64,000 nt of DNA from contig CAVWOM010000016.1 in assembly GCA_963756575.1 (NCBI GenBank), forward strand, positions 496,001 through 560,000, given 5' to 3'. Position numbers and translations under genes: made by a program. The notes below the pieces were generated by a model that worked only from the letters and a program-made list of their open reading frames with translations, did not search any database and had not been told where the DNA came from. The stretch's first letter is position 1; each line of letters begins with the position of its first letter. Source of the stretch: Palsa-504 sp963756575 (lineage in GTDB: Bacteria; Actinomycetota; Actinomycetes; Streptosporangiales; Streptosporangiaceae). Shown in pieces: positions 55,689 to 63,972 of this stretch.

Positions 55689-55708
55689 TTAGCATCTCTC
55701 CCCTACTG

Positions 55709-56836
55709 TTATGGCTTCCCGCTGGGTGGGTTTACATACATCGTGTTGACCTCGTAGCCGCCGAGCGGACTGGGACGGAAAGTAAAGGTCACCGTACCGC
55801 CCTCGAACGTCTCCACTGGCCGGATCCGGGGTTCCGGCCCGCTTTGGTTCCCCGCCGCCCAAGCATCCCGGTAATTCCTAGCCTTCTTCATGCTCCCGTC
55901 TACCGGTTCCAGTTGTGAACCGCGGCAGAATCTGTGGCCGTCCGGGCCGAGCAAGTCCGATATCGGCACGGCGACGGGACCAGGCGGAATCGAATCTTTC
56001 GATTCCAGGGCGTCCCGGACGTCCGGATGCTCGGCGCCGCGGGCAAAGGTCTCAGCGAAGACCTCCGGATTCGTTATCCGCGTAGCGATACTCCCGCACC
56101 AGTGCGACTGGTTGTCGACCTTGAACGCGTCCACACGAGCTTCACGCTTTTCCGGGTCGAGTTGGGCGGGATCCTCGAGTTTCCGTATTCGGCGCTCGTT
56201 CATCTCCTCGGTGACCCAACTGTCATGGCGGATATGAGCGTGCCCGTGCCCTTGGTCGAGGGCAACGAAGACACGCTGGACGTCACGCGAGCAAGTGCGA
56301 ACCGCTGCCAGCCAAGGCCGATCGGCCAGATGCTCCTCGATGTAGGTCGCGGCGTCCTCATAGCTGACCTCCGGCAGACCAGCGCGGCTGGGCTCGAACC
56401 GCTCCAGGGCTCCATCGTCGGAAGGCTCCGCACACTGGTCCGTATCTGCCGAGTCCGCGTCGTCCTGGTCTGCGCCTCCTGGGGGCGCCCCCTCTGGGTC
56501 AGCGTCTTCCTGCCCTGGGCCTGTCGGGCTCGTATCTTCCTGGTTAACGTCTTCCTTATCTACGCCTTCTTGGCCGTCGTCTGCATGGCCCGCTTCTGCC
56601 TGACTCGCATTCGCCTGGTCAGCTTCTGCCTGGCTGGATTCTGGCTGATCCGTCTGCTCCGCACCCGCGGACCTCTGGTCCACGGTCTGCCTCATGGTGA
56701 CGGCGTATTCGGCGCGAGGGCCCGGCTCCGCGCGCGGCCGGCCTTCACCGGTGCCGTCGCTGGCGTCCGACGGGTAGCGGCGAACTGGAAGGTCACCGTC
56801 ATCGGGCTCGTCCCGGCCGCCACGCAATTCGGCCAT
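55709..56836 (-). CDS. Large acidic protein, copy 1 (toxin-like C-terminal domain)
   Basis: About 375 residues. A charged N-terminus (MAELRGGRDEPDDGDLPVRR) is followed by a roughly 95-residue acidic repeat region of Gln/Asp/Glu-rich pentads (codons about 55-150). The C-terminal domain is shared with the gene at 59566: GLPEVSYEDAATYIEEHLAD, GHGHAHIRHDSWVTEEMNER, RIRKLEDPAQLDPEKREARV, RPVETFEGGTVTFTFRPSPL, GGYEVNTMYVNPPSG. The HAHIRH core and closing beta strands loosely recall BECR/RNase-type polymorphic toxin domains. There is no signal peptide or membrane helix. ATG 56836 is chosen by alignment to copy 2. Confidence 0.7.
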   Translation of the reverse strand: MAELRGGRDEPDDGDLPVRRYPSDASDGTGEGRPRAEPGPRAEYAVTMRQTVDQRSAGAEQTDQPESSQAEADQANASQAEAGHADDGQEGVDKEDVNQEDTSPTGPGQEDADPEGAPPGGADQDDADSADTDQCAEPSDDGALERFEPSRAGLPEVSYEDAATYIEEHLADRPWLAAVRTCSRDVQRVFVALDQGHGHAHIRHDSWVTEEMNERRIRKLEDPAQLDPEKREARVDAFKVDNQSHWCGSIATRITNPEVFAETFARGAEHPDVRDALESKDSIPPGPVAVPISDLLGPDGHRFCRGSQLEPVDGSMKKARNYRDAWAAGNQSGPEPRIRPVETFEGGTVTFTFRPSPLGGYEVNTMYVNPPSGKP

Positions 56837-56841
56837 GCCCA

Positions 56842-56847
56842 AGTATG
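56842..56847 (-). promoter_or_regulatory. -10 box CATACT conserved between both cassette copies
   Basis: CATACT lies 5 nt before ATG 56836. The same box and spacing occur before copy 2 at 60480-60485, within a shared upstream block containing TTCCG-N-CCATACT. Confidence 0.45.
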
Positions 56848-57086
56848 GGCGGAAATATGTGCGAGGCAGTGTGACGGCTGATCATGCCGAGACTGACGGC
56901 ACTTATGTTGACGCATTAGTGAGGCAGACAGTCGTCCGACGTAAGAAACCGCCGGTCACGCGCTCCTTACGTTTCCGTGAATACGTCGCTCTACCGAATG
57001 AAGATCTCCGATAAATCCCACGTGCATCAGGCGCCCGAGATGCAGGGGTTGCTTCTCCAGTGGCTGGAGGAACCAGACTGGTGGGC

Positions 57087-57986
57087 ATGGAAGACGACGG
57101 GCCGCTGCTTTCCATCGGCGAGCTGGCCAGGCGCACGGGGCTCTCGGTACGCACCATCAGGTTCTGGTCCGACATCGGCGTACTGCCTCCGGCGGCCCGG
57201 ACTGGGGGCGGCCGGCGGCTCTATGACGCGGTGTGCGTGGCGCGGCTGGAACTGGTCGCCACGTTGCGCGAACTGGGGCTGGGCCTGTCCGATGTGCGGC
57301 GGGTGCTGGAGAACCGGGTGAGCATCGCCGAGGTCGCGGCCGTCCACCTGGAGGCGCTGGATGCGCAGATCAGTACGCTGCGGCTGCACCGCGCGGTGCT
57401 GGCCGTGGTGGTGAAACGTGCGGCGGGCAGTGAGGAGATGACCATGACGAACAAGCTGGCCAGGATGTCGGTGGCCGAGCGCAGGCAGATGATCGATGAC
57501 TTCCTGGCCGAGGCGTTCGAGGGGCTGGAGCCCCATCCGGCGGGAGCCGCGCGCTGGGCGGCCGCTCCGAATCTGCCCGATGACCCCTCGCCGGAGCAGG
57601 TCGACGCCTGGGTGGAACTAGCCGAGATGGTCGGTGACCGGGATTTCCGGCTGCGTGTCCGGCAGGTAACCGACTACGGCCTGCAGCTCCAGGCCAGTGA
57701 CAGGCTGCAGGACTGGGTGGGCTGGGTGCAGGAGAACGCCGTGGCGGCCGTGCTGCGGGGATGCCCGCCGGATTCGGCTGAGGCCGCACAGGTGGTGGAT
57801 CGCGTCATGGCGTCTGCCCCGGACGGCCAGGACGGCGCCGGGCTGCTGGCCGGGCTGGAGGCGTTCACTGATCCGCGGATCGAGCGGTACTGGCAGCTCA
57901 CGGCCGCGATCAACGGCTGGCCGCCGTTCCCTTCCCTCATGTCCGCGCTCGAATGGCTGCTTGCCGCGCTGCGCGCTCACGCATGA
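57087..57986 (+). CDS. MerR-family transcriptional regulator
   Basis: About 299 residues. The N-terminal MerR domain is LSIGELARRTGLSVRTIRFW, SDIGVLPPAARTGGGRRLYD, LRELGLGLSDVRRVLENR. A long C-terminal region (AERRQMIDDFLAEAFEGLEP onwards) is a helical effector-binding domain unlike TipAL. ATG 57087. It lies between the two cassette copies, with no adjacent regulated target beyond the nitroreductase. Confidence 0.88.
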   Translation: MEDDGPLLSIGELARRTGLSVRTIRFWSDIGVLPPAARTGGGRRLYDAVCVARLELVATLRELGLGLSDVRRVLENRVSIAEVAAVHLEALDAQISTLRLHRAVLAVVVKRAAGSEEMTMTNKLARMSVAERRQMIDDFLAEAFEGLEPHPAGAARWAAAPNLPDDPSPEQVDAWVELAEMVGDRDFRLRVRQVTDYGLQLQASDRLQDWVGWVQENAVAAVLRGCPPDSAEAAQVVDRVMASAPDGQDGAGLLAGLEAFTDPRIERYWQLTAAINGWPPFPSLMSALEWLLAALRAHA

Positions 57987-58034
57987 CCGGCCATCGCCTC
58001 GCCCGCGTTATCGTCCCGGAGCACTCTGGCGTTC

Positions 58035-58040
58035 TAGGCT
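58035..58040 (+). promoter_or_regulatory. -10 box TAGGCT, leaderless configuration
   Basis: TAGGCT lies 6 nt before GTG 58047. Confidence 0.4.
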
Positions 58041-58046
58041 GGCGGG

Positions 58047-58670
58047 GTGGAGTTCACCGAGGTCATCAAGCGGCGCAAGATGGTCCGCGCGTTCACCGGG
58101 GAACCGCTGCCAGCCGGCGCAGCCGACCGGCTGCTGCGCGCGGCCAACCGGGCGCCGTCTGCTGGTTTCAGCCAGGGCTACTCGTTCCTCGTCCTGGAGG
58201 GCCGCGAGCAGGGCGCCCCGCTGTGGGAGATCTTCTCCGAAGACGCCCCTTCCGGCGGTGACAGGGAGGCAGCGGAGCGAGCCGAGATCGATGCGCTGAG
58301 CCGTGCGCCGCTGGTCATCGTGCCGCTGGCATCGAAGGACATCTACCTGGACCGGTACGCGAGCCCGGACAAAGGCTGGACCGACCGGGACGAATCGCGC
58401 TGGCCGGTGCCGTATTGGTACATCGACACCGGGTTCGCCGCACTGCTCGTCCTGCTCGCGGTGGTCGACGAAGGGCTGGGCGCGGTGTTCTTCGGCATCC
58501 AGCCGGGGATCATGGATGCTTTCCGGACGCGGTTCGGGGTTCCGGCGGAATGGACGCCGATCGGTGCTATCGCGATCGGCTACCCCGATCCGGCCGCCGA
58601 CCCGGTATCGTCCGGGCGGACACGTGACCGTAAGAGCCTGGATGAACTAGTGCACCGGGGTCGCTGGTAG
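58047..58670 (+). CDS. Nitroreductase family protein
   Basis: A 207-residue FMN-dependent oxidoreductase. The FMN-binding start is EVIKRRKMVRAFTGEPLPAG, then LRAANRAPSAGFSQGYSFLV, central IDTGFAALLVLLAVVDEGLG, and C-terminal FGVPAEWTPIGAIAIGYPDP. It is a cytosolic homodimer by family. The substrate is unknown. It lies 60 bp after the MerR gene and may be coregulated with it. Confidence 0.9.
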   Translation: MEFTEVIKRRKMVRAFTGEPLPAGAADRLLRAANRAPSAGFSQGYSFLVLEGREQGAPLWEIFSEDAPSGGDREAAERAEIDALSRAPLVIVPLASKDIYLDRYASPDKGWTDRDESRWPVPYWYIDTGFAALLVLLAVVDEGLGAVFFGIQPGIMDAFRTRFGVPAEWTPIGAIAIGYPDPAADPVSSGRTRDRKSLDELVHRGRW

Positions 58671-58688
58671 CCAGGGCGCGGCCCAGGG

Positions 58689-59165
58689 TCACTGGCGGGA
58701 GTTGAGGCGGGCGGCCTGGCGGGTCAGGTGGTCGCGCTCGGCGAGCGGCACCAGGCTGCCACCGGGCGTGGTCCGGGAAGCGCGCCGGGCGTGGAGCAAC
58801 ATGAGGGCGAGCAGCCCCGCCACTTCGGGGTGGTCGACCACGGCCGCGAGCTGCCGGGTGAGCCGGATGGCCTCGGCGGCGAGGTCGACCTCGCCGGAGT
58901 AGCCGTCGTTGAAGACCAGGTAGAGGATGCGCAGCACGGTGGCGACGTCACCGGGCTGGTCGAACCTCACGCCGGAGACGGTGCGCTTGGCGGCTGATGC
59001 GCTGCGTCATGGTCGCCTCCGGCACCAGGTAGGCCTGGGCGATCTGGCGGGTGGTCAGCCCGCCGACGGCGCGCAGCGTGAGCGCGACCGCCGACGCCGG
59101 CACCACGTTCATCCAGGCCCGGGGTCGGCTAGATCCTCCTCGATCCGGTCGCCGTGGCTGGTGGC
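58689..59165 (-). pseudogene. ECF42-type sigma factor remnant
   Basis: The 3' part reads VRFDQPGDVATVLRILYLVF, NDGYSGEVDLAAEAIRLTRQ, LALMLLHARRASRTTPGGSL, the C-terminal-domain signature of ECF42/DUF6596 sigma factors. Upstream, in another frame, are VALTLRAVGGLTTRQIAQAY and LVPEATMTQRISR (region 4). Joining KRTVSGVRFD to ISR needs two missing bases near 58993. Region 2 is gone and RIEEDLADPGPG marks the broken 5' edge. Clearly decayed, not expressed as a sigma factor. Confidence 0.75.
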
Positions 59166-59235
59166 CGGGCCGAGTAGAACGGCGGCTTAGCGACCCGTTG
59201 ATGCGACGCGATAAGGCACATCGTATTGATTTTCG

Positions 59236-59541
59236 CTAGACCGGTTCGTCCCCGTACAGGTCATGCCACAGGCGACGGAGGAACGCCTCGCTGCTCCCGT
59301 CGCTGAATTGAACGGCTTTGAACAGCTCGTTATCGGGCAACCGCCCTGGATCGGCCAGCGCCTCGCGTAGTTCCTCGCGGAAAGTGTGGATTTCCTCGTC
59401 ATCGGGTGCCGCTGACCGGGCGCGCGCGACGAGATCCGCGTCGGCGCCGTCGTAAGCCTCAGGATGACAATAGGTCGCCGCGACACCAATGAGCGTGGCG
59501 AACGGTCCTTGCGGATTCCGCGCCCAGTAGGCCTGGTTCAC
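59236..59541 (-). CDS. Small acidic partner protein, copy 2 (immunity-like)
   Basis: A 101-residue protein, the intact counterpart of the one at 55269 (about 82% identity by eye). It has YWARNPQGPFATLIGVAATY, CHPEAYDGADADLVARARSA, FREELREALADPGRLPDNEL, FLRRLWHDLYGDEPV. GTG 59541 has caggagaga. It ends cleanly, unlike copy 1. It follows the large gene by 24 bp. Confidence 0.75.
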   Translation of the reverse strand: MNQAYWARNPQGPFATLIGVAATYCHPEAYDGADADLVARARSAAPDDEEIHTFREELREALADPGRLPDNELFKAVQFSDGSSEAFLRRLWHDLYGDEPV

Positions 59542-59565
59542 CTGGCATCTCTCCTGCTACGTCGA

Positions 59566-60474
59566 CTATTCATCCGGCGGGTTCACGTACATTGTGCTGA
59601 TCTCATAGCCGCCGTCCGCACTAGGGCGAAATACGTAAGTCACAGTACCGCCCTCGAAGGTTTCGACCGGGCGGGCCCTTGGTTCTGGCACATCGTGGTT
59701 CCCTTCAAGCCAGGCCTTCCGGTTGGCCACCGCCTCGAGCATGCTCCCGTTAACCGGTTCTAGCTGCCAGCCGGAGCAGAATTTGTGACCGTCATCGCCA
59801 AGCACAACGGATATCGGCAGGTTGACAGGCTTAGGGGCCGGTCCCGTCGAATCTAGCGCGGCCCGCACTTCCGGATGCTCGACGCCGCGGGCGAAGGCCA
59901 TCGCGAAGGCCTCCGGGTCTATGATCCGGGTGGCGGTATCGCCGCATCGGTGTGACTGGTTGCCGGTCTTGAAGGCGTCGATGTGGGCTCCGCGCTTCTC
60001 CGGGTCGAGCTGGGCGGGATCTTCTAGGTTCCGGACGCGGTGCTCGTTCATTTCCTCGGTGACCCAGCCTTCGTGGCGGATGTGCGCGTGACCGCCTCCC
60101 TGGTCGAGGGCGGCGAAGACACGCTGGACCTCGGGCGAGCAATCACGTGCCTTTGCGAGCCAGGGGCGATCGGATTGATGCTCTTCGATATAGACGGCGG
60201 CGTCCGCACGGCTGACCTCTGGCAGGCCAGCGCGCTGGGGCTCGAACCGTTCCAGGGCTTCGGTGTTAGATGGCTCGGTGGCCTGATCTGCGGCCCCTTG
60301 GGCCTTGTCTGCCTGCGCCGTATTATGCCTCGCGACCTCGGCGTATTCGGCGCGGGCCGACGGTTCGTGACGCGGCGGAGCTTCTTCGGCGGCATCGTCG
60401 GCATCAGCCGGAAGGCGGCGCGCAGGAAGATCATCACCATCGGGCTCATTCCGGCCGCTGCGCAATTCGGCCAC
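59566..60474 (-). CDS. Large acidic protein, copy 2 (toxin-like C-terminal domain)
   Basis: A 302-residue paralogue of the gene at 55709 with a much shorter linker (about 20 residues). The core is conserved: GLPEVSRADAAVYIEEHQSD, GGGHAHIRHEGWVTEEMNEH, RVRNLEDPAQLDPEKRGAHI, RPVETFEGGTVTYVFRPSAD, GGYEISTMYVNPPD. GTG 60474 is preceded by CATACT as in copy 1. The function is inferred only by the pairing with a small partner and the His-rich core. No database family is claimed. Confidence 0.72.
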   Translation of the reverse strand: MAELRSGRNEPDGDDLPARRLPADADDAAEEAPPRHEPSARAEYAEVARHNTAQADKAQGAADQATEPSNTEALERFEPQRAGLPEVSRADAAVYIEEHQSDRPWLAKARDCSPEVQRVFAALDQGGGHAHIRHEGWVTEEMNEHRVRNLEDPAQLDPEKRGAHIDAFKTGNQSHRCGDTATRIIDPEAFAMAFARGVEHPEVRAALDSTGPAPKPVNLPISVVLGDDGHKFCSGWQLEPVNGSMLEAVANRKAWLEGNHDVPEPRARPVETFEGGTVTYVFRPSADGGYEISTMYVNPPDE

Positions 60475-60702
60475 GTTTCAGTATGGTCGGAATGCGTACT
60501 GGTGGCTGTGGCTGTCGATTCAGGCGGGACTGATGGAACATCCGCTGGCGATTTAGGGTCTTACGATTCAGTGAACGCGGCATTCCAGCGGAACAGTGCG
60601 CCGGGTCGATGAATATCGCTCGCCTGGGCTCACCCGCCGCCCCGGCCGGCCTACCCGCCCCCCGCAGCACCCGCCCCGCCACCGGACCCCGGTCGGCGGC
60701 AG

Positions 60703-60758
60703 CCACCACGATGTGATCCTGCGGTGGTCAAGACAACCGCAGGATCACATCGCGGTGG
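60703..60758. repeat. Hairpin with 23-bp arms
   Basis: Arms 60703-60725 and 60736-60758 pair with one wobble mismatch around a 10-nt loop. Confidence 0.75.
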
Positions 60759-60882
60759 CACAACAGACCGCTCAGGCGGCTCCGGCTGGTACCGCACGCC
60801 CCGCCAGAACCAGCCGCCCCAGAGCAGGGTGTCACGGTCATTGGCTATGGGCGCGATCGCGCTGAAACAGCGGGTCAGTGAA

Positions 60883-60940
60883 CCGGGTCGATGGAACATC
60901 GACCCGGATGAAACGCCCCGGGGTCGATGGAACATCGACC
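60883..60940. repeat. Two tandem ggtcgat-ggaac-atcgacc hairpins
   Basis: The first has 10-bp perfect arms (60883-60892 and 60898-60907), the second 7-bp arms (60922-60928 and 60934-60940). Both share the identical 5-nt loop ggaac. Confidence 0.8.
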
Positions 60941-60977
60941 GGGCTGGAATGGGGTCGTCAGTGGGCATTGCCCTGGA

Positions 60978-61259
60978 TTAAGAGCGCAGGACGATGCTGG
61001 CGATCTTGCCGGGGACGATGACCAGGCGGGCTATCTCGCCGCTGGGGTAGGCGGGGTGGCGGGTCAGTGCTTCGGCGATGTCGTCGCGGGTGGCGGTGGC
61101 GGCGATCTCGATGGTGAAGCGGACCTTGCCGTTGACCTGGACCGGCAGGGTCACGCTGGTCACGCTGGCCAGGGCGGGGTCGGCCGCGGGGAAGGGGACG
61201 CGGGCCAGGGACGACGGGTGGCCCAGGCGCTGCCACAGTTCCTCGGCGATGTGCGGGTC
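60978..61259 (-). pseudogene. leuS: leuS 3' remnant (leucyl-tRNA synthetase C-terminal domain)
   Basis: About 93 codons read PHIAEELWQRLGHPSSLARV, then VTLPVQVNGKVRFTIEIAAT, then a C-terminal IARLVIVPGKIASIVLRS. This is the anticodon-binding and C-terminal end of LeuRS, normally preceded by about 750 residues. The homology stops exactly at P-H-I-A, and the frame upstream is antisense of an amidohydrolase. A functional leuS must lie elsewhere. This is a fragment from rearrangement or an assembly chimera. Confidence 0.85.
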
Positions 61260-62513
61260 CACGTGATGGGAGACCGCGCGCTGGCGGGCGAGGCGGCCAC
61301 GCCGCCGGACGTGTCCGCGATGGCCGCGCTGGCCCGGGCCGGGGTCGAGGCGGGCGCGCTGGGGTTCACGACGTCGCGGACGCTGAACCACCGCAGCGTC
61401 ACCGGGGAGCTGACGCCGACCTACGACAGTGACGTGGCCGAGCTGGCGGGCATCGCGGCCGCGCTGGGCGAGGCGGGCCAGGGCGTGCTGCAGCTGGTGG
61501 CCGACTTCCTCGACGTCCAGGAAGATCTGGACGTGATCTGGGCGATGGCACGGGCGTCTGGCCGCCCGGTGTCGGTGTCGCTGACGCAGTTTTCGCTCCG
61601 GCCGCTGGCCTACCGCGAGGTGCTGGCCCAGCTGTCCGCCGCCAACCAGGCCGGGCTGGCGGTCCGCGCCCAGGTGGCCGCGCGTGCCGTCGGGCTGCTG
61701 CTCGGCCTGCAGTGCACGCTGCACCCGTTCATGACCAACCCGGTCTGGCGCGACATCGCCACGCTGCCCCCCGCCGAGCAGGCGCGGGTGATGCGCGACC
61801 CGGCCGTGAAGGCGGCCGTGCTGGCCGCGCAGACCGGCGACCGCAACCGCAACCTCATCGGCGGCCGCCTGATCCACAAGTACGAGCTGATGTACGAGCT
61901 CACCGACCCGCCGTGCTATGAGCCCGGTCCGGCCGACTCGATCGCGGCCCGCGCCGCCCGCGAAGGCCGGCCCGCCGCCGACCTCGCCTACGACATCGTC
62001 ACCGGCGACGACGGCCGGGCGATGCTCTACGTGACGGCTCTGAACTACGTCAGCGGCAACCTCGACGCGGTGCACGAGATGCTCGCCCATCCCTGCGCGG
62101 TGCCGGGGCTGTCCGACGGCGGCGCGCATGTGGGCACGATCAGCGACGCCAGCTTCCCGACGACCCTGCTCACCCACTGGACGCGAGACCGCGATCGCGG
62201 CCGCTTCGGAGTCGAGTACATCGTCGCGCGGCAGGCGCGCGATACCGCCCGGTCCGTTGGATTGCATGACCGCGGCGTGCTCGCCCCCGGCTACCGGGCC
62301 GACGTGAACGTCATCGACACCGGGCGCCTGCGGCTGCGCCGCCCGGAGATGGCTTTCGATCTCCCCGGCGGCGGGCACCGGCTCCTGCAGCGCGCCGAAG
62401 GCTACCTGCACACGTTCGTCCGCGGCCAGGAAACCTACGCTGACGGCCAGCCCGCCGGCGCCCTGCCCGGCCGCCTGATCCGCGGGGCCCAGCCCGCCCC
62501 GTCACCGTCCTGA
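61250..62513 (+). pseudogene. N-acyl-D-amino-acid deacylase, 5'-truncated
   Basis: Homology starts abruptly at VRVHVMGDRALAGEAATPPD and continues through ALGFTTSRTLNHRSVTGELT, LGLQCTLHPFMTNPVWRDIA, SDGGAHVGTISDASFP and RPEMAFDLPGGGHRLLQRAE. The N-terminal about 200 residues with the HxH metal site are missing, so it cannot be catalytic. The junction coincides with that of the leuS remnant, with about 10 bp (61248-61259) readable as both. Interpreted as one recombination event or misassembly. Confidence 0.8.
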
Positions 62514-62546
62514 CCACACGAGGGGGGACGGGGGCGCGCGCCTAGG

Positions 62547-62576
62547 CCGTTCGGTCAAATATTTTAGGCCGAACGG
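62547..62576. terminator. Bidirectional hairpin between convergent genes
   Basis: ccgttcgg (62547-62554) and ccgaacgg (62569-62576) flank the AT-rich tcaaatatttta. The position between convergent ends suggests a terminator. The right arm lies within the restored end of the SGNH gene. Confidence 0.45.
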
Positions 62577-63287
62577 GGCAGGCTGACCGTGGCCATGAGG
62601 GCTCGAGCCCAGTCGCGGTAGCCGTCCTGGCTAGGGTGGAAGCGGTCGGAGGCGAACTTGCCCGCCCAGGGGGGGCGTGAAGTTCGCGGAGATCTCGGCG
62701 ACGGGCAGGGCGCGAGCCGCGGCGGCGGCGTGAATGGTGCGGTTGATCCGGTTCACGTAGGGCACGCTGGCCCGGCCGAGGAAGCCCCAGCAGCCGGCCG
62801 GGCGCGGCAGGTCGAGCAGGACGGTGTGGCCGGGAAGCGCCGCGATCAGCGCGCGCAGGTCGGCGAACAGCTTGCCTGGGCTGGTGTACAGGATGTCGTT
62901 GACACCGACGCCGCAGGTCACCAGGGCAGCGCCGGCCGGGATCCGGGGCAGCTGGGTACTGATCACGTCGCGGGTGAGCGAGCCGGAGACGGACAGGTTG
63001 AGGACCCGCCAGGGCTGGCCGCTCTGCTCGCGGAGCCCGGCCAGGACCTGGCCGACGTAGCCGCCGTCGGGGGTGGGCGCGCCGAGGCCCTGGGCGGTCG
63101 AGTCACCGAGCACCACCCACAGCGGGCCGTCCAGCCCGAGCACCTGGTCGTTGTGGGACTGCCAGTGGCGGGCGAACGCGGCGCAATCCTCGCGCATCGC
63201 GTTGACGCCGTCGGCCCAGCGGCCGAACGGGCCGGCCCGCAGCCCGGAGAACTCCGCGGCCGGGGTCCGGGTCACGTACGACCCCAT
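62564..63287 (-). pseudogene. SGNH/GDSL hydrolase, frameshifted at a G7 run
   Basis: The N-terminal part has the GDS nucleophile block LWVVLGDSTAQGLGAPTPDG, block III VTCGVGVNDI, and LPVAEISANFTPP. The frame is then disrupted at seven consecutive G (62669-62675 on the plus strand). Removing one G restores WAGKFASDRFHPSQDGYRDW and a stop at 62564, giving the catalytic DxxH. This is the classic signature of a homopolymer error. ATG 63287 starts the restored gene. A secreted or cytosolic lipase/esterase of unknown substrate. Confidence 0.75.
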
Positions 63288-63529
63288 GGTGGCGACGATC
63301 TCGACCGGCGAGCGGCGCGGGACGCCGGCCCGGCCGCCCGCGCCGGTCAAGGCCATGGCCCAGGCCGGGCGTGAAACCGCCGGCATCCGCTGCATGCTCG
63401 CCCCCAGAGAAACGGTGGACACAGGACAAATGACGCTAAGCGAGCACATGGACAGATGTCAACGCGACGGCGTACGGACGGCGCGTTCCCCGGCTCGCCC
63501 CGATCCAGGTGGTCACGGGGCGCTGGCCG
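63288..63529. other. Intergenic region, no recognisable feature
   Basis: Reading frames here lack start signals and family motifs. I see no promoter or repeat of note. Confidence 0.5.
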
Positions 63530-63850
63530 TCAGCTGGTCTGGAGCACGAGGCCTAGCGGCCGGCCGACGATGCCGACGAGGCGGCCGGTTTCCGCGGCCA
63601 GGTCCTGTAACGCGAACGCCTTGATGACCTCACCGCCGGCCAGGGCCCGGGCCAGCTCGCCGGTCCGGGAGGCCTGCATCCGGATGCGGACAGCGAACTC
63701 GGCCAGCGTCTCGTCCATGGACAGCACGGCACCCAGCCGCCGGACTACCTCGCCCGCAGGCTGGCTGCCCACCGGAGCGAGCAGATGCCGGTCCGACCGC
63801 CACGCCAGCGCCTGCGGCCAGGTGACGGAGAACTCAGTTTCGGTTGCCAC
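63530..63850 (-). pseudogene. Winged-helix DNA-binding (YcaQ-like) protein, internally deleted
   Basis: About 106 residues. The first 85 (FSVTWPQALAWRSDRHLLAP, VVRRLGAVLSMDETLAEFAV, ELARALAGGEVIKAFA) match the N-terminus of the AlkZ/YcaQ-like winged-helix family, usually about 350-400 aa. The remaining tail, LQDLAAETGRLVGIVGRPLG, looks like the C-terminal end. A large in-frame deletion is inferred. GTG 63850 is the start. Confidence 0.5.
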
Positions 63851-63972
63851 GCGAATCAGGCTCCCACACACGTCCGGCAACTCGGCGCAGGCTGGGCCAG
63901 ACCCAGCCGAGGTGCCCTCAGGGCACCAGACAGAATCCGGCGCTCACGCCTGATGTGGGTTATCGTGCCTGG

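Larger units (their letters stand above)
60475..60977. other. Intergenic region with multiple palindromes
   Basis: No gene is recognised. It holds a 23-bp-arm hairpin (60703-60758) and two related hairpins built on ggtcgat-ggaac-atcgacc (60883-60907 and 60922-60940). Confidence 0.6.
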
